Source of the DNA: CAYPFY01 sp964410105
Lineage (GTDB): Bacteria > Bacteroidota > Ignavibacteria > UBA10030 > SZUA-254
Reading direction: 5' to 3'
Assembly (NCBI GenBank): GCA_964410105.1
Contig: CAYPFY010000006.1
Coordinates: 97,712 to 161,711, forward strand
Length of the DNA: 64,000 nucleotides
Position numbers and translations under genes: made by a program. Numbering within the stretch: position 1 is the first letter of the stretch; every line of letters begins with the position of its first letter. Positions 50,210 through 59,440 of the stretch are shown here, piece by piece. Under the pieces are notes generated by a model that did no database searches, was not told the DNA's origin, and was given only the letters and a program-made list of their open reading frames with translations.

Positions 50210-52081
50210 CTATTTTTTCTGATGGTCGAGGATTTTCTCTATCTCGTCCATCACCCGGTTCATCTTTTTCATGGTGAGCTCGAACGGAGCCGCGGTCGTC
50301 ATGTCCACCCCCGCGTCCCTCAGGAGCTCTATGGGGTATTTCGAACCGCCCGCAGCCAGGAAATCCCGGAAGCTCTTCGTCGCGGTTTTATCGCCCGAGA
50401 GAACTTTTTCCGAGAGAGCTGCCGATGCCGTGAACGACGTGGCGTACTGGAAGACGTAGAAGTTGTAATAAAAATGCGGGATATAACTCCATTCCGAGTT
50501 GATTTCGTCGTCGACGATGCATACCCCCTTGTCGTGACCGTAGTATTTTCTCGTTATCTTCCCGTAAATCTCCTTGAGCTTGTCGCCGGTGAGCGATTCT
50601 CCCTTTTCCGCAACCTCGTGAATCGCCAGCTCGAATTCCGCGAACTGGGTCTGGCGGAAGACCGTCCCCTTGATTCCCTCGAGATAATTGCCGAGAAGGG
50701 AGAGGCGGATCTTGTCGTCCTTGATTTTCTTCATCATGTGGTCGATGAGCAGCGCCTCGTTGAATGTTGAGGCCACCTCGGCGACGAAGATCGGGTAATT
50801 CGCCGTCGGATAGGGTTGCGTCTTGTTGGAGTAATAACTCTGCATGGTATGGCCGAGCTCGTGCGCGAGCGTGCTCATATCGTCATATTTGCCGTTGTAA
50901 TTCAGAAGCATGTAGGGATGGACGTCGTATGCTCCTCCGTTGGAGTATGCGCCCGATCTCTTCCCTTCCGTGGGGTAGAGATCGATCCACCGGTCTTTGA
51001 AAGCTTTCTGGATGACGGCGACGTAATCGTCGCCAAGCGGCCGCAACGCCTCGGCGATATTCTTCTGCGCTTCCTCTGCCGTGTACCTCAGGTCAACCCC
51101 CTTCACGAGAGGCGCATAGAGATCGTAATAATGGAGCGTATCGACCCCGAGGATCCGTTTCCGGAGGTTCAGATACCTGTGAAATGTTGGGAGGCCGGCA
51201 TTAACGTTGTCGACGAGGCTGTGGTATACGCTCACCGGGATATTGTTCGCATCGAGCGCGGACTCCAGGCTCGATGAATATTTGCGGGCGTTCATGTAAA
51301 ACATGTCCTTCTTAACCTCGGCGTAAAGCTGGGTCCCGAAAGTCCGGCGGTAGTCATTGAGCCTGGAGAAGAAGGTGGCAAAAGCCCTCTTCCTGTCCTC
51401 CCTGTTCTGGCTCGGCCGCAGCAGGTTGAACGTCGCTTTGTCAAGCTTCGTCGATTTTCCGTCGCTCAGCGTGACGTCCGGGTACGGGAAATCGGCATCG
51501 GAGAAGACCCCGTAATTATTGGACGGTCCGTCGGCCATGAGGCTTGCATCGGCGATGATTTTCTCCTCCCCGGCGCTCCCGGTGTGCGCCTTCCGCCGGA
51601 GTATATCGTCGAGGTAATGGGCATAAAGCTTCAGCCTGGGTTCCGATTGCAGGTAGCCGTCGATCGCCGCCCGGTCGAGCTTCAAAATCTCCGGCTCGAT
51701 GAACGCCGCCTTTGCGGCGAGGGCCGAGCCGACCTGTGTCATTTCCTGCTGCATGGCGAGATGCCGTGAATCCCGAGTGTCCTGGTCCGAATTGAGGCCG
51801 GCATACACCGAGAGCCGCTGGTATTCTTTGGTCAGGTCGGTGACGGAATCCAGGCAGGCGAGGAGTTTATCTGCCGACTGGAGTGTTCCCTTAAAACTCT
51901 CGATTGCGGGGATTTCGTCGACGAGCTTCGACTTTCCCGACCTCCACGCATCGTCGGAGGGGAAGATGTCGGCTAGATTCCACTTATAGATGTCGGGGAT
52001 TTTCGCCCGATCTCGCTCCTGACTAATCATTGAACCTGAGACGAGGAGCAGGGCGAACAACGTTGCCATTGACCGTTGCAT
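50210..52081 (-). CDS. pepF: Oligoendopeptidase F (M3B), with signal peptide
   Basis: Zinc metallopeptidase (623 aa). The zinc site is H407-E408-x-x-H411 in TLAHELGHTMQSYYS, with the third ligand Glu435 in FVAEVASTFNEALL. GGAYDVHPYMLLNYNG and YIPHFYYNFYVFQYATS are M3B signatures. Unusually, it begins with a signal peptide (MQRSMATLFALLLVSGSMIS), so it probably acts in the periplasm or outside, degrading short peptides. It is convergent with the antiporter gene (13 nt apart) and divergent from nuoN, interrupting the nuo cluster. AAAGG precedes its ATG. Confidence 0.93.
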   Translation of the reverse strand: MQRSMATLFALLLVSGSMISQERDRAKIPDIYKWNLADIFPSDDAWRSGKSKLVDEIPAIESFKGTLQSADKLLACLDSVTDLTKEYQRLSVYAGLNSDQDTRDSRHLAMQQEMTQVGSALAAKAAFIEPEILKLDRAAIDGYLQSEPRLKLYAHYLDDILRRKAHTGSAGEEKIIADASLMADGPSNNYGVFSDADFPYPDVTLSDGKSTKLDKATFNLLRPSQNREDRKRAFATFFSRLNDYRRTFGTQLYAEVKKDMFYMNARKYSSSLESALDANNIPVSVYHSLVDNVNAGLPTFHRYLNLRKRILGVDTLHYYDLYAPLVKGVDLRYTAEEAQKNIAEALRPLGDDYVAVIQKAFKDRWIDLYPTEGKRSGAYSNGGAYDVHPYMLLNYNGKYDDMSTLAHELGHTMQSYYSNKTQPYPTANYPIFVAEVASTFNEALLIDHMMKKIKDDKIRLSLLGNYLEGIKGTVFRQTQFAEFELAIHEVAEKGESLTGDKLKEIYGKITRKYYGHDKGVCIVDDEINSEWSYIPHFYYNFYVFQYATSFTASAALSEKVLSGDKTATKSFRDFLAAGGSKYPIELLRDAGVDMTTAAPFELTMKKMNRVMDEIEKILDHQKK

Positions 52082-52162
52082 TGGAGAACCTTTCGAGGAT
52101 GAGCGGAGTCATGGTTTTTTTGAGGATATCAACATACGAAATTCCCTGAATAATTGAAATCT

Positions 52163-52191
52163 TTGTATTTGTTGGCAGAATTTCATACCTT
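52163..52191 (+). promoter_or_regulatory. Putative promoter of nuoN
   Basis: TTGTAT (52163-52168), 17-nt spacer and TACCTT (52186-52191), 24 nt before the nuoN ATG. A separate promoter is needed here because pepF lies on the opposite strand. The -10 match is weak. Confidence 0.35.
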
Positions 52192-52215
52192 AGCGCGCAC
52201 TGAATAGGCCAATCA

Positions 52216-53604
52216 ATGAACCTCCTGCCCGCCGCTCTCCCCCTCTCGCTGATCGTCGGCCTTTCGCTCATCGTTCTCGTTGCCGAAGCGCTCCTTAAGG
52301 AAAGCGAAAAAGTCAGCTACTGGATTTCAGTTCTGGGGCTCGCGGTTTGCGCGGTGGTCTCGTCCGCGATGATTCCGGCGAGCGGCCTCGCCTTTGGCGA
52401 CATGATCACCGCCGGGGGCTACGGGAGCTTTTTTTCGGCACTTTTCGCGGTTGCCGCTCTTCTGACCGTTGTTCTTTCCCGCGACTATATCAGAAGAGAA
52501 CGGTCGGCGTTCGGCGAGTATTATCTCCTCATACTCTTCGCCACCACCGGCATGATGCTGATGGCTTCTGCCGCCGACCTGATCGTGATTTTCCTCGGCC
52601 TTGAGCTGATGTCTATTTGCCTCTATGTCCTCGCGGGATTTTTCCGGGATCAGCCCACAGCCAACGAGTCCTCATTCAAATATTTTCTGCTGGGAGCATT
52701 CGCGACCGGTTTTCTGCTCTACGGAATCGCCCTGATTTACGGCGCCTGCGGATCGACACACCTTTCCCAGATCCGCAATCCCGGGTCTCCGTACTTCTGG
52801 ATCGGAATCGGGCTCATCATGGTCGGATTTGCCTTCAAGGTCGGCGCCGTGCCGTTCCATATGTGGATCCCCGACGTCTACCAGGGTTCCCCTACCCCGG
52901 TTTCCGGGTTCATGTCGACCGGGGCAAAAGCGGCGGCATTTTCGGCCTTCATCATCGTCTTCGGACGGCCGTTCGATGATCCTGAAAAAGTGCGGGTCGC
53001 GCTGAGCCTGCTTGCCGCTGCATCGATGATTCTCGGTAATATCATTGCCGTCTCGCAGTCGAATATCAAGCGGATGCTGGCCTACTCCAGCATTGCCCAC
53101 GCGGGCTATATGCTCGCCGGCCTGGCTGCATCCAATGCCCTCGGGCGGAGCGGGATCATGTTTTATCTCGCATCCTACACGTTCATGAACGTGGGCGCTT
53201 TCGGAATTCTGGCCGTCCTGGAGAGGGGAGGGAAAAACCTGGAGTATTCCGACTACGCGGGGCTGAGCGCCAGGCATCCATTCCTGGCGGCGACCATGGC
53301 CGCCTTTATGTTCTCGCTCGCAGGCATCCCGCCCTTCGCCGGCTTTTTTGCCAAATACTATGTCTTCACCGCTGCGGTCGAAGCTCATCTCACGTGGCTT
53401 GCCATCCTGGGGGTCCTCACCAGTCTTGTCTCTGTCTACTACTACCTGCGGCTCGTCGTCCTGATGTACTTCACCGAGGGGGAGGCCGGGGCCGGGATCG
53501 AGGTGACAGGACGTAGCTCCGCGGTCTTTGTACTCTCTGTGGCTGCTCTGCTCCTGCTTGGGATTTTTCCCTCCGCGCTTCTCTCCGTCATAAATCGCTT
53601 CTGA
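52216..53604 (+). CDS. nuoN: NADH-quinone oxidoreductase subunit N
   Basis: Third antiporter-like subunit of complex I (462 aa, about 14 helices). FLGLELMSICLYVLAGF has the conserved Glu. FKVGAVPFHMWIPDVYQGSPTPVSGFMSTGAKAA (core PFHMWIPDVYQGSPTPVSGF) has the proton-path residues. RMLAYSSIAHAGYMLAG and LAGIPPFAGFFAKYYVF are diagnostic. It is separated from nuoM by the antiporter gene and pepF. nnr starts 4 nt after its stop. Confidence 0.96.
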   Translation: MNLLPAALPLSLIVGLSLIVLVAEALLKESEKVSYWISVLGLAVCAVVSSAMIPASGLAFGDMITAGGYGSFFSALFAVAALLTVVLSRDYIRRERSAFGEYYLLILFATTGMMLMASAADLIVIFLGLELMSICLYVLAGFFRDQPTANESSFKYFLLGAFATGFLLYGIALIYGACGSTHLSQIRNPGSPYFWIGIGLIMVGFAFKVGAVPFHMWIPDVYQGSPTPVSGFMSTGAKAAAFSAFIIVFGRPFDDPEKVRVALSLLAAASMILGNIIAVSQSNIKRMLAYSSIAHAGYMLAGLAASNALGRSGIMFYLASYTFMNVGAFGILAVLERGGKNLEYSDYAGLSARHPFLAATMAAFMFSLAGIPPFAGFFAKYYVFTAAVEAHLTWLAILGVLTSLVSVYYYLRLVVLMYFTEGEAGAGIEVTGRSSAVFVLSVAALLLLGIFPSALLSVINRF

Positions 53605-53608
53605 TACG

Positions 53609-55138
53609 GTGGAACCCGTCCTCACATCTGCCGAGATGCGAGAGTGTGACCGCCAGGCAATCCGGAAGCTTAAGATACCGGGCCTCATTCTCATGGAAAA
53701 TGCCGGCAGAGGCGTGGCCGATGCAATGGCGGAGCATCTCGGATCACTCGCGGGCAGGTCCGTTCTGGTGCTCTGCGGAAAGGGAAACAACGGCGGGGAT
53801 GGCTTCGTCGTCTCGCGGCATCTCCTGGCGAAGGGCGCTTCTGTGACGACCGGGGTCCTGGGGGATAATGTGAAGGGAGACGCCCATAAGAACCTGGTTT
53901 TGCTCCAAGCTCTGGGAAAATCCGGGATTCCCGGTCTTAATCTTGTAAAAATTCGGTCGGCCGCAACGCTCAGGAAGCTGGGGAATTTCGACATCATCGT
54001 CGACGCCCTGTTCGGGACCGGCTTCAAAGGCCCGGTCCGGGGTTTTTCACGAAAAGTGATTGACTGGGTAAACAGTTCCGGGAGCAAAGTCGTTGCGGTT
54101 GATATCCCGTCAGGCGTCAACTCTGACGATGGGACGGTTGAAAATGTGGCGGTGAAGGCCGACCTGACCGTCACAATGGGTTTTAGAAAAATTGGGTTAA
54201 CTGTCGGCCAGGGAAGAGCTTTATCCGGGATAACTGAAGTGATTGATATCGGAATCCCGGACGAGCTGGGACTAGGAATCCCGACGCATCTCGTCATACG
54301 GGACGATGTAAAAAAAATCCTTCCCCACAGGCAATTCAATGCTCATAAGCACAGTGTCGGGAGGATTATCGTCATTGCAGGCTCGCGAGGCCTAACAGGA
54401 GCAGCAGCGATGGCTGCCGGCTCTGCCATGAGGGTAGGAGCGGGCGCCGTCATCCTCAAGACCCCTGCCTCAGTTTATCCGATACTAGCCCGGAAACTTA
54501 CCGAAGTTATGGTCGAGCCAATGCCCGAAACTCCCTATGGAACCATCGCTGAAGAGGCATTCAGTTCGCTTAATCTGGAGTGGGCCGATGTCATCGTCGT
54601 AGGTCCGGGCCTCTCACGGAACCCCGATACTGCCCGTCTCATACGGCGTATACTCTCCGCGCCCCGGCCGCTGGTAGTGGATGCGGATGCCCTCAGTTCG
54701 GTTAGTGATGCCGTCGGGAAAAAGTTCGACGCCATCATCACTCCCCATACAGGGGAGCTCTCGCGCATGACCGGGATTACCTCCCGCGAGATTGATAAGA
54801 ACAGGGTGGACATTGCACGACGGGTTGCAAAAAGGCTCGGGATCACGGTCGTCTTGAAGGGAGCACCGACGGTCGTGGCATCGGAGCGGGGTGAAGTTTT
54901 CATAAACTCCACAGGCAATCCCGGGATGGCAACAGCCGGCGCCGGCGACGTTTTGGCCGGATGCATTGCGGGGCTATGGGCTCAGCATACAGGCAGGACG
55001 GAGGCAGCCTACGGCGGGGTTTTCGTTCATGGCCTGGCAGGAGACATCGGGAGGGATAAATACGGCGAGAAGGGACTCCTGGCCACAGATATTGAAAAAC
55101 TCCTCCCGCAGGCGCTAAGCCTTTGCGAAAATTCCTGA
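53609..55138 (+). CDS. nnr: Bifunctional NAD(P)H-hydrate epimerase / dehydratase
   Basis: Repairs hydrated NADH and NADPH. It is a fusion of 509 residues: the N-terminal YjeF_N epimerase (~1-215; VLCGKGNNGGDGFVVSRHL, VVAVDIPSGVNSDDG) and the C-terminal ribokinase-like dehydratase (~230-509; VIAGSRGLTGAAAMAAGSAMRVGAG, TPHTGELSRMTG, NSTGNPGMATAGAGDVLAG; cores only). It starts with GTG. The location behind complex I genes is fitting for a coenzyme repair enzyme but may be chance. Confidence 0.95.
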   Translation: MEPVLTSAEMRECDRQAIRKLKIPGLILMENAGRGVADAMAEHLGSLAGRSVLVLCGKGNNGGDGFVVSRHLLAKGASVTTGVLGDNVKGDAHKNLVLLQALGKSGIPGLNLVKIRSAATLRKLGNFDIIVDALFGTGFKGPVRGFSRKVIDWVNSSGSKVVAVDIPSGVNSDDGTVENVAVKADLTVTMGFRKIGLTVGQGRALSGITEVIDIGIPDELGLGIPTHLVIRDDVKKILPHRQFNAHKHSVGRIIVIAGSRGLTGAAAMAAGSAMRVGAGAVILKTPASVYPILARKLTEVMVEPMPETPYGTIAEEAFSSLNLEWADVIVVGPGLSRNPDTARLIRRILSAPRPLVVDADALSSVSDAVGKKFDAIITPHTGELSRMTGITSREIDKNRVDIARRVAKRLGITVVLKGAPTVVASERGEVFINSTGNPGMATAGAGDVLAGCIAGLWAQHTGRTEAAYGGVFVHGLAGDIGRDKYGEKGLLATDIEKLLPQALSLCENS

Positions 55139-55488
55139 AATCTCAGCTGCCGGCAATTCTTTGGGCCGGGGTGATCTTTTGGGCGTCGTCAATCCCGGCC
55201 CATAAGCTCCCGCGTTTTGTCTTACTCTTCAACGACAAGTCTCTTCACGCCGCCACTTTTTTCATCCTTGGACTTCTCGTCTATAACGCCCTCGAACCGA
55301 TAACGACCGTCCAGTGGAAAAGGATTTTCATCGTTGTCGTTGGGGTTTCGATCTATGGCATTCTCGACGAGTTTCACCAGACCTTCGTGCCCGGACGAAC
55401 GGTTGATGCCAGGGATGCCGCGGCAGACGCTCTCGGCGGCCTCCTGGCTGCCCTGGCGATCTACCTGTGGCGGTCTCGCAGAAAGTAG
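55123..55488 (+). CDS. VanZ-family membrane protein
   Basis: 121 residues, four helices. The family signatures are DKSLHAATFFILGLL, GILDEFHQTFVPGRTVDARDAAADALGG (core DEFHQTFVPGRTVDARD) and a short basic tail. In enterococci VanZ confers low-level teicoplanin resistance, but most chromosomal relatives have no known function. It starts at TTG 55123, 16 nt inside nnr, so expression is probably coupled. It is convergent with the YHYH gene. Confidence 0.85.
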   Translation: MRKFLKSQLPAILWAGVIFWASSIPAHKLPRFVLLFNDKSLHAATFFILGLLVYNALEPITTVQWKRIFIVVVGVSIYGILDEFHQTFVPGRTVDARDAAADALGGLLAALAIYLWRSRRK

Positions 55489-55600
55489 CTCGCTGCGCGC
55501 TGCACGGTCATATCTCACGTCTTTACTGCGGTGCCGGAACCATCTGGGGAAGGAGAGATCACGACAAAAGCCGGGGAACCCCTCGCAGCCTCGGAAGCTC

Positions 55601-57907
55601 TTATCTGAGAAAAATCAGCTTTGTCGTTTCCGTGATCGAACCTGCCTGCAATCGGCAGTAATACACGCCGCTCGTCAGCTGAGAAGCATTGAAGGCGACA
55701 TCGTACTTTCCTGCCGTGAGCTTATTATTCACGAGAACGGCCACCTCGCTTCCCAGAATATCATAAACTCTTAGCGAGACAAATGATTCACCCGGCAGTT
55801 CGAAGGTGATCGTTGTACGTGGATTGAATGGGTTGGGGTAATTCTGCTCAAGAGAAATTCTTGTCGGAAGAAGAGGATCGCCGGAATTTGATTCTCCAGG
55901 CGGAGATGGAGGCGGTTCTGACGTCGCAATGATCTTGATCCTATTGGAGCCGGCAGTCGGTCCTGATGAAAGGAAGAGCGTGCCTGGCTGGTTCGTCTTG
56001 ACCCAGTAGCCATTTCCAGGCTTGATCGAGTCTGCGACGCTATAGGCGCCGGCATACCCGAAGAAACTTGACGTTATCATCCCTCCCGGCTGCGAGGTGA
56101 TTGTCGAAGCCGGGATCGACGAGCCAATCGATCCGATCAGATTCCAACCCTGGCCAACCGCTACCGCCAAAGTCTCCCGGGGAGCTCCATTGAAGGCGAT
56201 AGTCTGCGGTGCTGAGAACTTGACCCAGTATCCTCTGCCGCCGCCGAGCGTATCCTTCGGAACATACACTCCTTCGTAAGCGAAGGCGTGTGAGATCGCG
56301 TTGGGGAAGAGGGCGGTCTTGCTTGAATCCCCCACATCGACGGGGACGGAGACGATATTCCATCTGCTCCTGACCATGAAGACAAATGTGCCAGGGGTCG
56401 CACTTATTTCATCCGAATACTGACTTTCAAGCCCGGCGCTGTCGACGGCCGTAATCCTGAAATGGTACGTAGTACCGTCGGTCAAACCGTTGATCGTCTT
56501 TACAGTGTCCGCTGACCCGTTCGTGGTCGAGTCCGTCGGAACAGCGGGGTGCGGATTTGTGTCAAAGTAGATGCGATAGCGAAGGAAGTCCGGCTCCGGA
56601 TTCTGGTTCCAGCGGAGGGTGACGGCCTGATTACCGGGAAAAGCGCTGAGACCTGTGGGGGGGCTGATGGCAGCTCGGACAACGAGGCTGACCATCCCGG
56701 TGTCGCTGACGCCACCGGCGACAGACGCAGTGAAGAGAAAGGTGTCTGCCCCGACATAATGCAGGCCCGGTTGGTACGAAACCGAGGGGAGGGTGCCGGA
56801 GAGTATTCCGTGGCCCGGGTTGCTCAGGATGGCATAGGAAACTGTTAAGCTTGCGCTCACCTGCGCGCTGACGCGGATCGTCGTCGAGCTGTCTTCGCGG
56901 GTTGAATCGTTGGAATCGTACGCAACAACGCCGCGAAACGATGTGACCGGCTCCGAAACCGTGACGTGACCGCCGCCCGGGCCCGTATTCCCGCTGATGA
57001 CCACGCCGTAGTAATCGGGTCCGATGAGATAGGGATATTCGGAATTCCCGGCAGAATCTATTGTGGAAAAGTACGCATATGTGCCGCCCGGATATTCCGG
57101 AGTCACGCACGACCGCCCGTTGTACTCGTCGAGATCCCCCAGTCCCGGGACATACTCAAAATCTTCCACATAATATCCGAGAGGATAGGTCCCGGACACC
57201 GAAGGACCATACTGAGACGGTGAAAGGACGCTGCCGTCGGGCAATGTCGTGCGCTGGGTGATCGCGCGCTTGCGATAACCCGATTTCATGCGTGCGATTC
57301 CCCCCGTCCCGTTTGTGTTCGCGTACGCATACGGACCGTAGATCGGATAACCGTCGAACGCATAGCCCATCAGGGGCGAATGGGCTGTGTCGCCCGGCGA
57401 GAGCAGACATTGAGGGATCTGGTGATGGTGGTACTCTCCCTGCTGCTGGGGATGCCCCAGACACCCGTCGAATGACGGAGCCTCGACGACGACAGCATTC
57501 TGATGCCATACGTTCTGATTGTTGTACGACATCGCGTCTTTTGCATTGAAAATTGAGACGCCGTTCACCAGGACCCCGATATGTCCAAGCGGCGTCGCAG
57601 TTTTTGTCCCGTTGTTCACTTGCGGTGACCGTGCGATCTTGAAGACAAAATTCTGGCTGAGGGCTGTATTCGGGTTGCCGGGCCAGGGCCCTATCGAGTA
57701 AGCGGGGATGCCCGAACATGAAACATAGACGTAAGTCGCGGAATAACGCACCTGCTGCACGTTTGCCGGGAGGCCGTTGTAACCGGTTATTCCCGACGTA
57801 TTGAGGTACCATCCGTAAATGTCGGGGGTCAGGTTCTGACTCAGTCCGGGGGATGACAGGAGTACGATAGAGGTTGCAGTGAACAGAAACCGTTGGAGAC
57901 TTTTCAT
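55601..57907 (-). CDS. YHYH-domain secreted protein with T9SS sorting domain
   Basis: 768 residues. A signal peptide (MKSLQRFLFTATSIVLLSSPGLSQ, 24 residues; core RFLFTATSIVLLSSPGLS) precedes a YHYH domain of about 300 residues. Recognisable parts are GHIGVLVNGVSIFNAKDA, WHQNAVVVEAPSFDGCLGHP and YAFDGYPIYGPYAY. The name-giving motif reads Y158-HHH rather than YHYH. A beta-sandwich with an Fn3-like domain (~415-505, PTGLSAFPGNQAVTLRWNQNP) and a WNIVSVPVD-type domain follow. The end is a T9SS sorting domain (NYPNPFNPRTTITFELP, VYDILGSEVAVLVN, LTSGVYYCRLQ). It is a surface protein of unknown role. It lies downstream of the ECF/Spy-like cassette on the same strand. Confidence 0.9.
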   Translation of the reverse strand: MKSLQRFLFTATSIVLLSSPGLSQNLTPDIYGWYLNTSGITGYNGLPANVQQVRYSATYVYVSCSGIPAYSIGPWPGNPNTALSQNFVFKIARSPQVNNGTKTATPLGHIGVLVNGVSIFNAKDAMSYNNQNVWHQNAVVVEAPSFDGCLGHPQQQGEYHHHQIPQCLLSPGDTAHSPLMGYAFDGYPIYGPYAYANTNGTGGIARMKSGYRKRAITQRTTLPDGSVLSPSQYGPSVSGTYPLGYYVEDFEYVPGLGDLDEYNGRSCVTPEYPGGTYAYFSTIDSAGNSEYPYLIGPDYYGVVISGNTGPGGGHVTVSEPVTSFRGVVAYDSNDSTREDSSTTIRVSAQVSASLTVSYAILSNPGHGILSGTLPSVSYQPGLHYVGADTFLFTASVAGGVSDTGMVSLVVRAAISPPTGLSAFPGNQAVTLRWNQNPEPDFLRYRIYFDTNPHPAVPTDSTTNGSADTVKTINGLTDGTTYHFRITAVDSAGLESQYSDEISATPGTFVFMVRSRWNIVSVPVDVGDSSKTALFPNAISHAFAYEGVYVPKDTLGGGRGYWVKFSAPQTIAFNGAPRETLAVAVGQGWNLIGSIGSSIPASTITSQPGGMITSSFFGYAGAYSVADSIKPGNGYWVKTNQPGTLFLSSGPTAGSNRIKIIATSEPPPSPPGESNSGDPLLPTRISLEQNYPNPFNPRTTITFELPGESFVSLRVYDILGSEVAVLVNNKLTAGKYDVAFNASQLTSGVYYCRLQAGSITETTKLIFLR

Positions 57908-58057
57908 GCGTATGTCCCTGTGAAATTCATATTATGGCGTCGCACGCTGGTGAGATGGAATGTCTTATGCCCTTCATAGACAGCCCGTGGGCCCTCCCGG
58001 TCGAATCCGGGCGTGACAGAAGTTCGTCCTTCGGAATATTGATGAACCGTGCTTGTT

Positions 58058-58558
58058 TTATCGTGGTGGCGGTGGAGATCCCCGTCCTTCCGGCGGGTTC
58101 CTTCTGAAGAACTCATCCATCAATTCCCTCAGTTTGTCGAGCTGCTCTTTCCCGCACAATTCCTTCAGATCAGCAAAATGCCTGAAGGTGATGCGCTCCA
58201 GTTCCGTTTGTTTTTGGCCTATCAGATCAGCTATCTGCATCGCTTTCGTCGAATCGGGCTCTTTCTCATAAATGTGATCCATCATCTCTTTCTTCAGGCG
58301 GCGGATATCATCCAGGAGAACACGGGCCTTGTCGGCATGATCCTGCCTGAGCCGGTCATACCGATGAATCTGGTCGTCGGTGAAGTTAAGCTCTTTCTGG
58401 AGAAACATTCGGCGATCCTGTCCCGGCGGGCCATCCGGCGGCGGGCCGCCCGGGCGACTGGTGCGGCCGAGCCATAATGCGGAAATCGCGACCAGATTGA
58501 GAACCACGAGCAAGACTATCGTCCAGAACGCGTATCGCTGTTTGGCAAAAATGTCCAC
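58058..58558 (-). CDS. Spy/CpxP-like periplasmic sensor or chaperone
   Basis: 166 residues. It is anchored by one helix (~10-30), followed by a Pro/Gly linker (RPGGPPPDGPPG) and a helical periplasmic domain. ELNFTDDQIHRYDRLRQDH and KELCGKEQLDKLRELMDEFF (cores FTDDQ and KEQLDKL) stand for the paired LTxxQ motifs of the Spy/CpxP/CnrX heavy-metal sensor group. The C-terminus is Pro-rich. It is third in a sigma / one-TM protein / sensor series, suggesting that it senses envelope or metal stress for the sigma factor. Confidence 0.82.
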   Translation of the reverse strand: MDIFAKQRYAFWTIVLLVVLNLVAISALWLGRTSRPGGPPPDGPPGQDRRMFLQKELNFTDDQIHRYDRLRQDHADKARVLLDDIRRLKKEMMDHIYEKEPDSTKAMQIADLIGQKQTELERITFRHFADLKELCGKEQLDKLRELMDEFFRRNPPEGRGSPPPPR

Positions 58559-58574
58559 GATTCGTTTTTTCCCG

Positions 58575-58889
58575 CTAGAAAGTCAAAAAATCCTGGCTGG
58601 AATCCAGCATGATTTCCTTCAGGGCTTCCTCTTCCCGGGTCAAAGATTCGCTCTCCCGGTATTTCGCAAAAGAGGTCAGCGCAATGATGTTCAGAGCAAG
58701 AATCAGAAGCAGTAAGGCCGGTTTGAGGATTGTCCTCGCTTTGCCTCTCGTATGCGCGCTTCCCCTCAACCCATCAATGTGGTCCCTGAGCCGGGCATAG
58801 AAGAGGGGGTCAGGATTCAGCCGCTCACCATGCTCAAGATAGTCTATGGTCCTCTGAATTTCCAGTTCTATCTGAATTTCCTTCGTCAT
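58575..58889 (-). CDS. Small one-TM protein, candidate anti-sigma factor
   Basis: 104 residues. A cytoplasmic N-terminal helical part (IQRTIDYLEHGERLNPDPLFYARLRDHI, core YLEHGERLNPDPLFYARL) resembles the sigma-binding end of short anti-sigma factors. One membrane helix (~54-72) and a short acidic external tail follow. It lies between the ECF sigma gene (41 nt upstream) and the Spy-like gene (16 nt downstream), the usual place for an anti-sigma. No ZAS zinc motif is present. The assignment rests mainly on topology and context. Confidence 0.65.
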   Translation of the reverse strand: MTKEIQIELEIQRTIDYLEHGERLNPDPLFYARLRDHIDGLRGSAHTRGKARTILKPALLLLILALNIIALTSFAKYRESESLTREEEALKEIMLDSSQDFLTF

Positions 58890-58930
58890 GTCGTCATAGG
58901 GTTAGACGTCATCTGTGCAGAAAACTTGCG

Positions 58931-59440
58931 CTAAAGGTGTTTATTATAAAAATTGTAAAGTCTTTTGTGCAGATTGCTCTTGGCGCGATGGATAAGCGCA
59001 TCGACCGCCGCTACGGACGTCTGCATGATTTCGGCGATTTCTGCAGTGCTAAGCCCCTCATATTTGCTCAGAGTAATGGCGACTCTCTGATTCTCAGGCA
59101 ACTTGTCTATCGCCTTATTCAGCACATGGATCCGCTCCTTTCGTTCAAGTTCTGTATGGGGGTCGGCCTCAGCCATGTGCGTGTCCATCTCCTCATCCAG
59201 GATTCCCAGGCTTAAAACGAACGCGAATCGCTTTTCTCGCTTCCTCCTCCTGACGAAGTCCAGAGATTTATTGAGGGCAATCCGATAAATCCATGTCGAG
59301 AGTTTCGCATCCCCGCGAAAGGTTTCGATTGAGTCGTAGACTTCAACGAAAACCTCCTGAGCCAGATCCTCCGCATCTTCTCTGCTGCCCGTAAATCGGA
59401 AGCACGTATTCAACACCTGCTCCTGGTGAAGTTTCACCAC
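58931..59440 (-). CDS. ECF-family RNA polymerase sigma factor
   Basis: 169 residues from GTG 59440. Region 2 is DLAQEVFVEVYDSIETFRGDAKLSTWIYRIALNKSLDFVRRR (cores EDLAQEVFVEVY and LSTWIYRIALNKSLDF). Region 4 is LPENQRVAITLSKYEGLSTAEIAEIM with SVAAVDALIHRAKSNLHKRL. It lacks region 1.1 and 3, as ECF factors do. An in-frame ATC at 59464, placed after AGAGGAAAGGA, would give MTPDHFDDVVKLH and looks more natural than the GTG, so the true start is uncertain. It presumably drives its own cassette and perhaps the surface protein gene downstream. Confidence 0.93.
   Translation of the reverse strand: MVKLHQEQVLNTCFRFTGSREDAEDLAQEVFVEVYDSIETFRGDAKLSTWIYRIALNKSLDFVRRRKREKRFAFVLSLGILDEEMDTHMAEADPHTELERKERIHVLNKAIDKLPENQRVAITLSKYEGLSTAEIAEIMQTSVAAVDALIHRAKSNLHKRLYNFYNKHL

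Noticed and set aside
52672..54339. A 555-codon open frame on the minus strand across nuoN and nnr
   Set aside because: Ser/Pro/Arg-rich composition, no motif, and it lies across two well-identified genes on the other strand.
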